This document shows, piece after piece, positions 9,560 through 17,593 of a stretch of DNA of 41,959 nucleotides; position 1 is the first letter of the stretch, and every line of letters begins with the position of its first letter. This DNA comes from Candidatus Ornithomonoglobus intestinigallinarum (GTDB lineage Bacteria > Bacillota > Clostridia > UBA1381). The stretch is taken from positions 1 to 41,959 of the forward strand of contig DVLU01000014.1 of NCBI GenBank assembly GCA_018715365.1, read 5' to 3'. The position numbers and the translations under genes are program-made. The notes beneath the pieces are model-generated. The model was given only the letters and a program-made list of their open reading frames with translations. It was not told where the DNA came from and searched no databases.

Positions 9560-11365
9560 TTACGCTGTTGTAAGCCATATAAGCATATCGGATTCTCCCC
9601 TGTTTGCATGGCAGCAATAAGGGATAAGCTTTATGGGTGCGGGTTCTGTTTTAAGCTTATCGAGAGGCGTGTATAAATTATCCGACTCCGCTTTGCGCAT
9701 CCCCTCGGCCGTTAAAACGTTAAACCCGATTTTTTCGCAGTATTCCGAGGTTATCCGCCCGCCGCGCTTTACGGAAAGCGAATAAACGTCGTCGTTGTCC
9801 ACGCCCTCCGCACAGTATACCACGGGCCCGAAGCATACAGCCGCAGCGCCGCGGTCATCGCGCACCCTGCTGTTTGCCGCAACAAGCACCGGCTTCATTT
9901 CAAGCTCTATGTTTATATCACGCGCATTTTTAAATACCATATATCCGTTTTGCTCGGTGTAAGACGTGTCAGACGTTATTTTGCCACACCAATACGGTAT
10001 GCGCACTCTCAGCTCTTCTATGTTTTCCGTTTGTATGCGCATTTTGCCGCTTAACGGGTAGTCGGTGTCAAGGCGTATTTTGCTGCCGTTATACTCCGCT
10101 TCGCTTGCCATAAACTGGTTTACTATAAACGCACCGCCGTCAACCGCATACGCAAGGCGCTGGATTGTTGCAAGCGTCCTGTTTATATTCGGAGGACAGC
10201 ACGAGCACTCGAAAACCTCGGCCCTTTGCGTTATCGGTATATGCTGCTCTATTGTTGTGCTTCTGTTTCTGCCGCGCTTGTGAGTATCGACGGCAAGCGG
10301 GTTTTCATAAAAGAAGCTTTTCCCGTCGAGAGATATGCCGTCAAGCATGCAATTATACATTGCGCGCTCTATAACGTCGGCATATTCCGCCTTATTTTCG
10401 GCTTCGAGCATACGCTCGGCAAACATGATAAGGGCAATGGACGCGCACGTTTCGGAATATGCCGTTTCGTTCGGCAGGTCATACGGTATCGTAAACGCCT
10501 CGCCCATATACGTTGAGCCCACGCCGCCCGTTATGTACATTTTATGATTTATTATATCGGCGATGATTTTTTTGCATACCTCCGCCATTTTGCCGTCGCC
10601 CGTTTCCGCCGCGTAATCTATCATACCGCAGTAAAGGTAAAGCGCCCTTACGGCATGGCCCTCCGCCGTTTCCATATCGTATACCGAAGCATGGTCCTGG
10701 CAGTAATATGCCGTTGCGCTTTCGGCGCACCACCAGTCCTTATCGTTTTTGCCGCGCTCCTTTAAGAAAAAGCCGGCAAGCTCCAGATACTTTTTATTTT
10801 TCGTACACCTGTAAAGGCGTATAAGCGCCATTTCTATTTCTTCATGACCGGGCGTTGCAAATGCGGCGCACCGTTTTTCTTTAAATATATCGTAAATAAG
10901 ATCGGCATATTTTATCATACAGTCAAGAAGCTTTCGTTTGCCCAGCGCTTCGTAATACGCGACGGCGGCTTCCATAAGATGGCCGGCGCAGTAAAGCTCA
11001 TGGGCGTTTCGTTCTGTAAAACGCTTTTCGCCGCTTACCGTAAAATAAATATTAAAATAACCGTCGTCCCATTGGTTTTCGGCTATCTTGTCGATGATAT
11101 CATCGACTCCCGCTTCAAGTTCCTTATCCTCCGAAACGGTTAATATATACGCCGCCGCTTCTATCCATTTTGCCACATCGGAATCCCAGTAATAATGGGG
11201 TTCGTTCGGCATTCCTTTTTTCCAGTCACAGCCAAACGCCGCTATCCTGCCCGTATCGGTGAATCTTTTCCTGACGGAATTCATCGATACATGCCTGTTA
11301 AGCTCCTGCTTTGCTTTCCAGAAGCCGTCGTTTAGCCTAACATTGCTGAATTTAATACTTTTCAT
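9560..11365 (-). CDS. GH127 beta-L-arabinofuranosidase
   Basis: A 601-residue cytoplasmic enzyme close to the HypBA1 type of GH127, which cleaves terminal beta-L-arabinofuranosyl units. It has the opening SNVRLNDGFWKAKQ typical of the family, then the helical barrel. The expected residues are present: acid/base E289 (MGEAFT), zinc ligands E305 and C307 (SETCAS), and the CSCCPPNINR motif with nucleophile C389 and ligand C390. C-terminal beta domains follow. The ATG (11365-11363) overlaps the TGA of the upstream GH105 gene by four bases, indicating translational coupling. In plants its substrate linkages occur on extensins and arabinogalactan-rich material. Confidence 0.92.
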   Translation of the reverse strand: MKSIKFSNVRLNDGFWKAKQELNRHVSMNSVRKRFTDTGRIAAFGCDWKKGMPNEPHYYWDSDVAKWIEAAAYILTVSEDKELEAGVDDIIDKIAENQWDDGYFNIYFTVSGEKRFTERNAHELYCAGHLMEAAVAYYEALGKRKLLDCMIKYADLIYDIFKEKRCAAFATPGHEEIEMALIRLYRCTKNKKYLELAGFFLKERGKNDKDWWCAESATAYYCQDHASVYDMETAEGHAVRALYLYCGMIDYAAETGDGKMAEVCKKIIADIINHKMYITGGVGSTYMGEAFTIPYDLPNETAYSETCASIALIMFAERMLEAENKAEYADVIERAMYNCMLDGISLDGKSFFYENPLAVDTHKRGRNRSTTIEQHIPITQRAEVFECSCCPPNINRTLATIQRLAYAVDGGAFIVNQFMASEAEYNGSKIRLDTDYPLSGKMRIQTENIEELRVRIPYWCGKITSDTSYTEQNGYMVFKNARDINIELEMKPVLVAANSRVRDDRGAAAVCFGPVVYCAEGVDNDDVYSLSVKRGGRITSEYCEKIGFNVLTAEGMRKAESDNLYTPLDKLKTEPAPIKLIPYCCHANRGESDMLIWLTTA

Positions 11366-12402
11366 TCAATTGCACCTGCTTGCTGCTTCCTTTCCGTATA
11401 TTTTACAAGCTCGCGGCAAAGCAGCAGGTACGTACCCACCGCATAATCGTTTGACGCATTCCTGTCAACCGGTCCCGGGCTTGCCGCAACAACCTGAACA
11501 TAGCCTATCTTGCCGCTCTCAAGCATTGCCTCCCCGCTTAACCATTTAAAACCGCGCAGCACCGGCTCAAGATATTCATCATCGAGCAGGCCGAGATTTA
11601 TGCCGAGCATATATGCGTATAAAATAAGCACGGTACCGCTTGTTTCGGGAGTATCGTATTCCTCCGGATCGATTATACTCGTTCTCCATGCGCCGTCGCT
11701 CTGCTGCCACGGACGGAGCGCCTTTGCCATGTCTTTAAATATCCTCAGATATTCATCGTAATATTTATTTGTTTTCGGCAAAACCTCAAGCGTTCTTGCT
11801 ATACCCGCTATTACCCAGCCGTTGCCGCGCCCCCAGAAGATTTTCTTGCCGGAGGCGGTTCTTGCTTTATCGGGCAGATAATTTTCATCGCGGTACCAAA
11901 GATGCTCCGCACAGTCGTAAAGCCCGCGTTCCTCCTTTGTGTTTATAAACAGCGCGTGGACTTTTTCAAAATATCTGCTGTCGTTAAGCTTTATGCCCAT
12001 CATGTTATAATACGGCAGCGCCATATAGATCGTGTCCACCCACCACCAGTAGTCGTTGTTTTTATCGTTAAGGACGATTTCCATACCGCGTATCATATTT
12101 TCCATCGTGCCCGACGACGGATCGAGCTCCATAAGCTTCAGATAGCTCTGTCCGCATATTTTATAGTCGGCGTTTTTGTAAGCCCAGTCGGAGCCGTCAT
12201 CGTGAAACGACCAGTTGTTTTTATTTGCCCAGCCGAGCGCATAATCGTAATATTCCTTTTTTGACGTTGTTTCATACGCCGCAAGGCAGCCTATCATATA
12301 CGCGCCGCGCTCCCACGAGCAGTCGCCGTATTCGGGGTTTTCCGATATGTGAAAATCATTTGCCCTCTGCATAAGCTTTTTTATTTCGTTTGATGTCATC
12401 AT
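11362..12402 (-). CDS. GH105 unsaturated rhamnogalacturonyl hydrolase
   Basis: A 346-residue cytoplasmic (alpha/alpha)6-barrel enzyme of family GH105 (YteR/YesR type). It removes the 4,5-unsaturated uronic acid left at the non-reducing end by polysaccharide lyases. Conserved stretches are WERGAYMIG near the N terminus, WWWVDTIYMALP with the likely catalytic D123, FWGRGNGWVIAG (189-200) and TSGTVLILYAY. Family members act on unsaturated galacturonic acid (rhamnogalacturonan) or glucuronic acid. The presence of two lyases in the same operon fits this role. The ATG at 12402 was chosen because AGGAG lies seven bases upstream; a longer frame exists but would run into the terminator hairpin. It is the first gene after the mid-operon terminator. 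Confidence 0.9.
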   Translation of the reverse strand: MMTSNEIKKLMQRANDFHISENPEYGDCSWERGAYMIGCLAAYETTSKKEYYDYALGWANKNNWSFHDDGSDWAYKNADYKICGQSYLKLMELDPSSGTMENMIRGMEIVLNDKNNDYWWWVDTIYMALPYYNMMGIKLNDSRYFEKVHALFINTKEERGLYDCAEHLWYRDENYLPDKARTASGKKIFWGRGNGWVIAGIARTLEVLPKTNKYYDEYLRIFKDMAKALRPWQQSDGAWRTSIIDPEEYDTPETSGTVLILYAYMLGINLGLLDDEYLEPVLRGFKWLSGEAMLESGKIGYVQVVAASPGPVDRNASNDYAVGTYLLLCRELVKYTERKQQAGAIE

Positions 12403-12443
12403 TTTTGTTCTCCTGCTGCAATATGCACTTATTTCTGCCGCCG

Positions 12444-12478
12444 AAAAATGGGGCTGCCGCAAATACGCAGCCCCATTT
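12444..12478 (-). terminator. Mid-operon intrinsic terminator after the lipoprotein gene
   Basis: On the minus strand AAATGGGGCTGC (12478-12467) pairs with GCAGCCCCATTT (12457-12446), a 12-bp stem with a 9-base loop, followed by a run of five T (12448-12444). It lies just after the lipoprotein stop (12489). Only about 40 bases remain before the GH105 start, too few for a clear new promoter, so partial read-through into the enzyme genes is likely. Confidence 0.85.
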
Positions 12479-12488
12479 CCGATACAGC

Positions 12489-14027
12489 TTATTCGCTCAT
12501 ATACCTGTCATATGCGGCCTGCTGTATTTCCGTAGCCTCCTGAAGCCCAAGCCTGTCAAGCTCGGCAAGGTAGCTGTCAAAGGTGGACGATACATCCTCC
12601 GAACCGAATACCCATTGCTGGCAGCGTTCGCTTCTGAACGTATCGACATTGGTCATTATCTCGTTAAAGCGCTTGTATTCTTCGTCCGTATAGCTGAGTC
12701 CGGGGAAACGCGTTGTGAGGTAGCCGTTGTTTATATACATATCCGAACCTGCTTTTGCGTCCTCGTTAAGCCATTGTCTTTCGTATTCAAAATCCTGCTC
12801 GTATACAAGGCTGCAGGCGCCCATTTCGGTAAGTATCTGTATTGCCGTCTTGTCGCCGTTTACAACAAAGTCCTTGAATATCGGCTTGCCGTCAACAAGA
12901 TCGTACGTTTCGCCTTCTATACCGAAGTTCATAAGCCTGCTGCCCTCCTCCGAGAAGAGGAAATCGAGAAGCTTTATGGCAACGTCCTTCTTTTCGGAAT
13001 TTGCCGCTATGGCAACGCCCTGCGTTATTGCAACGTCGCGTCTTGTATATTCTATATTGCCTTCATTGGGCGGTGCGAACGCAACAAGCCTGAAGCCCGG
13101 AACGGTTTCGGCAAGTATGTCGTTAAACTGGGCGGTGCTTCCGAACCAGTCGTGGATAACGCCGGCCGTATTGTTGCCGAAGAGCTGGTCTCTCGATTTT
13201 GCTCCGCGTGTGTATATCTCCTGATCTATAAGCCCCTCCGCATACCATTTTGCGATATTTTCGTATGCCGTCTTAAACTCGGGGCGCGCAGGTCCGTAAT
13301 ATACCTGTCCGTTTTCATCAACCGTCCATTCGGGTGTTGCGTTGAATATAAAATCAAGGTCGTCAACTGTGCCGAAACGCGATATATAAGGTATTTCGTC
13401 CGCCTGTCCGTTTCCGTTCGGGTCCTGTGTCTTAAACGCCTTTAATACCTCATAAAATTCCTCGGCGTTTGTCGGCGCTTCAAGACCGAGCGCATCGAGC
13501 CAATCCTGACGTATCATCCAGCCCTGCGAAACGGTGTCGGGGTTTACGCCGCACATATAATACATATGTCCGTCATAATTTGTGATAAACGATTTTATCT
13601 CTTTTCTTTCTATCTGCTTCTGCAAATTCGGAGTTTCATCGCTTATAAGCTCGTCTATCGGAGCAAAAGCGCCGTCCGGTCCGTACTCGTTCGCATAAGT
13701 TTTCATCGTTGTGCTGAAAACAAGATCGGGGATCTCGCCCGACATAAGCATTGTATTCATTGCGGTATCGGCGTCGCTGTTTGACGTTGACGATACCGTT
13801 TTAATGCTTACGTTTGTAAGCTCTTTTATTTTCTGCCACACCTCGGTGTCATCGAGGCGCGTATCTGTTATGGCAAACAGTGTAAGCTCCGTGGGCTCCT
13901 CGGTTATAAGATACGGCGAATCGCCGCCCGACGTTTCGGCCGTTTCGGTTTCACCGCCGCCCGTACCGCATGAAGCAAGCATTGTAAGCATCAATGCGGC
14001 AGCTGTAATTTTAAAATATTTTTTCAT
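12489..14027 (-). CDS. Sugar ABC transporter substrate-binding lipoprotein
   Basis: A 512-residue extracellular lipoprotein that would bind oligosaccharides and deliver them to the two permeases at 31298-33153. The signal peptide ends in the lipobox LASC (cysteine 20), followed by an acidic, glycine-rich linker and then the family-1 extracellular binding fold. DPNGNGQADEIP (about 208-219) is a loop typical of the LplA/YtcQ branch, which in Bacillus takes up rhamnogalacturonan-type oligosaccharides. A strong AGGAGG precedes the ATG. The gene lies 17 bases after the lyase gene and is followed by a strong terminator. It is unusual in standing about 17 kb from its permeases. No ATPase gene is present; such systems usually share a housekeeping MsmX-type ATPase. 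Confidence 0.93.
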   Translation of the reverse strand: MKKYFKITAAALMLTMLASCGTGGGETETAETSGGDSPYLITEEPTELTLFAITDTRLDDTEVWQKIKELTNVSIKTVSSTSNSDADTAMNTMLMSGEIPDLVFSTTMKTYANEYGPDGAFAPIDELISDETPNLQKQIERKEIKSFITNYDGHMYYMCGVNPDTVSQGWMIRQDWLDALGLEAPTNAEEFYEVLKAFKTQDPNGNGQADEIPYISRFGTVDDLDFIFNATPEWTVDENGQVYYGPARPEFKTAYENIAKWYAEGLIDQEIYTRGAKSRDQLFGNNTAGVIHDWFGSTAQFNDILAETVPGFRLVAFAPPNEGNIEYTRRDVAITQGVAIAANSEKKDVAIKLLDFLFSEEGSRLMNFGIEGETYDLVDGKPIFKDFVVNGDKTAIQILTEMGACSLVYEQDFEYERQWLNEDAKAGSDMYINNGYLTTRFPGLSYTDEEYKRFNEIMTNVDTFRSERCQQWVFGSEDVSSTFDSYLAELDRLGLQEATEIQQAAYDRYMSE

Positions 14028-14044
14028 TTAACTGTCCTCCTGAA

Positions 14045-17000
14045 TTATCCTGTATATGCGGAGCCTGTGCTTGTATATTCCGCGCAGCCGTATACGGGCA
14101 TAAGCTTATCGTTCCAAAGCATCAGCTTAACCGTTTTGTTTTCCGCATTTTCGATTTCCGTTTCAACGGCAAGCGCCGTTCTTTCCGTTACGTCTTTTTT
14201 GCAGCTTTCAAGCCGCACAAGCCTTCCGTCCTCGTAAACGGCAAGATAAAGCGTAAGCGCGCCGCCGCCGTCAGCCGACGCTTCGGCGCGTATTGTTCCG
14301 TCCGTGAGCTTATCTGCCGCAGCGCCGTCCGAAAACAGGCACATCCGCGTTTCCGGCGCGTTTATATAATAATATTCGATTATTTTGCCGTCCTTTGACG
14401 TTAAAATAATAACATCGCCCGACAAAAGCAGCCCGCCGGCCTGTTTGCCGTTTACACCTGTGCATATATCCAAATCGGCGGCCGTAACAAGCACCGATTT
14501 CAGCATATCGGCAGTCATAGGCTTTTTAAGCATAACGCTCCGCGAAGCTTTGTCAACGGATACGTTTCTGTCGTAGCATCTCAGGCTCACCGAATCATTG
14601 CCCGACGGCACATATGAGCCGTCGTAGCAGATAAAGTCCTTTATGACAACGTCAATATCCGACACGCCTTCACATTCGCTCATATCGGCGCTGAACTGCG
14701 TCCACCTGTTTTGGAATATATAATTTTCATATCCCGGATAAAATACATTACCGTTTATTATAACGCGCGTTTCGTCCGCCTTGTAATGCTCCTCCGCAAC
14801 TATATGAAACCATTCGCCGTCGCGGGCCGTAAGTCCGGTGTCAACGCCGTTTACATATATTTTTCCGTTTTTAAAGCTTACAAATTCAATTACCGTAAGC
14901 CATTCCACTTTCGAGGGATGCGCCGCGACGTACGATTCAAGCTTTACCTTGGGCACATCCGCATCGTATCTGAACGAAAATTCAGCCGTCCTGACCTTTC
15001 CTTCTCCGTTTACTCCGCCGTCAAAGAACGGCAGCTTAAAGCCCGGATCGGCCTCCTCCGGCGAAACGCCCGAAGCGGAAGCTTTGTATGCAATATCGTT
15101 TTCCGCAGCGCCGCTGCCGGCCGGTATCTCCGAGAGAGTGTAGCCGTGCCCGGAAAGCCCTTCGGAATTTGAGAGAGTATATTGGATTTTTGCTTTTTGC
15201 TGCGGCCATTGGTCAATGGCGGACGTATCTATTCCGTCAAGGCTTCCGCTTTCGCCTATGAGAGAGAGCTCCGCCGTTATGCTTGCATTTATATTTTCGT
15301 TTTCCGTTTGGTTTTCGGCGGCTTTTACGTTTACGGCAAAATCAAGCTTTGTTACGCCCGTGTTCGGCGTATTTTCAAACTGCGGCGACGACGGCAGGCT
15401 TTTTGCTTCGACAGCCGAAAGAGACGAGGTTTCGCCCTTGTCGGCAGACGCCGTCAAGCGCACAAGCAGCCGCTTGCCGTTCTGCGAAATTATTGCCGTA
15501 TTGTTGTCAACAATCTCGATATCGCCGCGCGTGTGCATATACCAATGCAGCTCGGAGCCGCCTTTTAACGTAAGCTCGTCGCGGATTGTGAGAGTCCGTT
15601 TTTCATCGCTCAGGCGGTAACCGCGCACATAGCTTTTTGCCTTGCCCGCATACGCGGACGACAGGTCAACCGTCGAATAAACTCCTCCGTCTGCGGTCTG
15701 CTTCGGCTCCTCCGCCTTTGCGAACGCGTCGCGGTTTGTTTCAAGTCCGCCGTCGGGATTTATTACAAGCACGTTATGCCCCTCGCCCTTGCGGCGGTAA
15801 AAATAATATGAATCAAATCCTGCCTGTATGGCGGGATTATCGCTGTTTGCAAGATAGCTGAGCGGCTCTGTGCCGAGGTCTATCGCCCAGCGTTCGCCTC
15901 CGAGGCAAAATACGAACGTTCCGGGATCGACATGGTCATGGGCGTTTTTCGAATTTCCTCCGTGGAACGACACCCACGCCGCGTCCCTATCCCAGCCGCT
16001 TCGCATGGAAACAAGCTCCGTTTCTCCGAAGTAGCTATCCGTATTGTCCCAGAGCGCGCTCTTGTCTCCTTCAAGACCCGCCGGACACCATATAATATCC
16101 ATAACGCCGGGGCGTATATTGTTTTCCTTTATATACGCAATGCAATATTTTGCAAGCGCCGTATCGTTATACAGGTCCGAAATGTAAAACTGACCGTCGC
16201 TGTATATTACCGTTTCGTCGGCGTCGTGGTAATTATTCGGCAGCCCGTCCGGGCCGGTTATCTGCGCCTGAAACCTTCCGAGCTTATCAAGCCCCATAAA
16301 ATCACTTCCGAAGGTTTCGTTCATTACGCTTTCATAGCCGCTCATAAAGCGCGACAAATGCTTAAGCATATAGCTCCAGTAATCGGTGCCCTCATACCAT
16401 GCGCCGTCCGGCGCTATGCGGTACCACGGGCTTTCTATGGAGCGGAGCGCATAGCTGAGCGCCCGCATGGCGGTATCCGTTTTATACTCGCCCGATGCAA
16501 GCGCCCAGAGCGCAATGCCGCCGTTGCAGACGATACCCCAGTTTGTTTCGGTATCTGTCCAGAAGCTGTCAAAGTCGGCCCTGCCTTCATACGCGGCAAG
16601 AGCCGGTTCGAGCGCGCGCTGTTCAACACGCCTTAACACAAGGCTCCGCTCGCTGTCGTCCATGGCGTTATAGAGCCAGTCATAGCCTATTGCCGCGGCC
16701 GCGGCAAGCGTTGCGGTGTCAAGAAAATGCTCCGGATTCCAGTCCGGGAAACCGCATATTGCCATAAGCTCCTCAATGCCGCGCTCCGCGTATTTTTCAT
16801 CATGTGTTATGTTATACGCAAAGCCGAGGTGCTCAAGCCTTGAAAGCGCGGCATTTGCGGAATCGAGCAGCCTGCCGTTTGTTATAATATACTCCGCGGG
16901 GGCTTCGGATAATATCGACTGTGCCGTAAAGAGCACATACGAATATAGATCGGACTTTGTGGGGTCGGTTTTTATTTCGGCTGCCAGACGCGAAAAGTCT

Positions 17001-17593
17001 TCCGCGTCGGCAATGAGCCGAGGATGGAGAGAGCCGTTCTTTGTTGCGCTCATAAACTGCGTTTTGAGAGCGTCGGCAGTTTTCCGCTCAAAGAACAGCC
17101 AGAGATTGGCCTCCTTCAGCTCATCATAATCCGAGGTGTTTTTTCCCGCCAGAAACATTCCGTGCCCATCGTTTGAAAAGCCCCCGCCGTATACGCGCTC
17201 GCCGTATTCCGATACGGGCAGATATGCCGTTTCGCCGGAAAACTCCGGAGCGGCGGCAAGCTCAAAGTTCCCCTTCGGCGACGTCATTGTATTGCTGCCG
17301 ATCTGCATTCCCGTTCCTCCGCTTATCGACACGGAGCTGCCGGAGACGGTGACGTCAACGTTAAAAAGCGACTCAAAATCCGTTTCCGATATAAGAGGCG
17401 TTTCTCCTCTCATTATAACAGGTTCGTCAAGCGCTTCTCTGCCCGCACCGAAATACGCGGTGCCGGACATATACTGCACGGCCCTTGCGCCGTTTAAAAC
17501 GGCGGGGGCGTCAGCTGCCGCGCCTGCGTTCAAACCGGGAATACATATCATCGCCGCGGCAAGAGCGGCACATAAAATTCTGCCCAAAATCAT
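14045..17593 (-). CDS. Secreted heparinase II/III-like polysaccharide lyase
   Basis: A secreted multidomain lyase of about 1182 residues. A signal peptide (about 1-28) is followed by a domain resembling the copper-amine-oxidase N-terminal module (about 33-150), an (alpha/alpha) toroid, and the heparinase II/III beta-sandwich. Candidate catalytic or metal residues are N about 351 in TETNWG, the YEG segment near 400, histidines near 552 and 554 in NAHDHVDPG, the tyrosines of YYFYRRKGEGHN (about 596-599) and the following histidine. After these come beta-rich domains and a C-terminal module ending VKLMLWNDKLMP. Lyases with this fold act on acidic polysaccharides (heparan, alginate, glucuronan and others); the PL family was not determined. 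The start is ATG 17593 or GTG 17596, overlapping the preceding stop. It is a paralogue of the gene at 22740-27032. Confidence 0.82.
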   Translation of the reverse strand: MILGRILCAALAAAMICIPGLNAGAAADAPAVLNGARAVQYMSGTAYFGAGREALDEPVIMRGETPLISETDFESLFNVDVTVSGSSVSISGGTGMQIGSNTMTSPKGNFELAAAPEFSGETAYLPVSEYGERVYGGGFSNDGHGMFLAGKNTSDYDELKEANLWLFFERKTADALKTQFMSATKNGSLHPRLIADAEDFSRLAAEIKTDPTKSDLYSYVLFTAQSILSEAPAEYIITNGRLLDSANAALSRLEHLGFAYNITHDEKYAERGIEELMAICGFPDWNPEHFLDTATLAAAAAIGYDWLYNAMDDSERSLVLRRVEQRALEPALAAYEGRADFDSFWTDTETNWGIVCNGGIALWALASGEYKTDTAMRALSYALRSIESPWYRIAPDGAWYEGTDYWSYMLKHLSRFMSGYESVMNETFGSDFMGLDKLGRFQAQITGPDGLPNNYHDADETVIYSDGQFYISDLYNDTALAKYCIAYIKENNIRPGVMDIIWCPAGLEGDKSALWDNTDSYFGETELVSMRSGWDRDAAWVSFHGGNSKNAHDHVDPGTFVFCLGGERWAIDLGTEPLSYLANSDNPAIQAGFDSYYFYRRKGEGHNVLVINPDGGLETNRDAFAKAEEPKQTADGGVYSTVDLSSAYAGKAKSYVRGYRLSDEKRTLTIRDELTLKGGSELHWYMHTRGDIEIVDNNTAIISQNGKRLLVRLTASADKGETSSLSAVEAKSLPSSPQFENTPNTGVTKLDFAVNVKAAENQTENENINASITAELSLIGESGSLDGIDTSAIDQWPQQKAKIQYTLSNSEGLSGHGYTLSEIPAGSGAAENDIAYKASASGVSPEEADPGFKLPFFDGGVNGEGKVRTAEFSFRYDADVPKVKLESYVAAHPSKVEWLTVIEFVSFKNGKIYVNGVDTGLTARDGEWFHIVAEEHYKADETRVIINGNVFYPGYENYIFQNRWTQFSADMSECEGVSDIDVVIKDFICYDGSYVPSGNDSVSLRCYDRNVSVDKASRSVMLKKPMTADMLKSVLVTAADLDICTGVNGKQAGGLLLSGDVIILTSKDGKIIEYYYINAPETRMCLFSDGAAADKLTDGTIRAEASADGGGALTLYLAVYEDGRLVRLESCKKDVTERTALAVETEIENAENKTVKLMLWNDKLMPVYGCAEYTSTGSAYTG

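Noticed and set aside
12390-13445. Plus-strand open frame of about 350 codons
   Set aside because: It is the shadow of the GH105 start and the binding-lipoprotein gene, and runs through the terminator hairpin; translation shows no recognisable domain.
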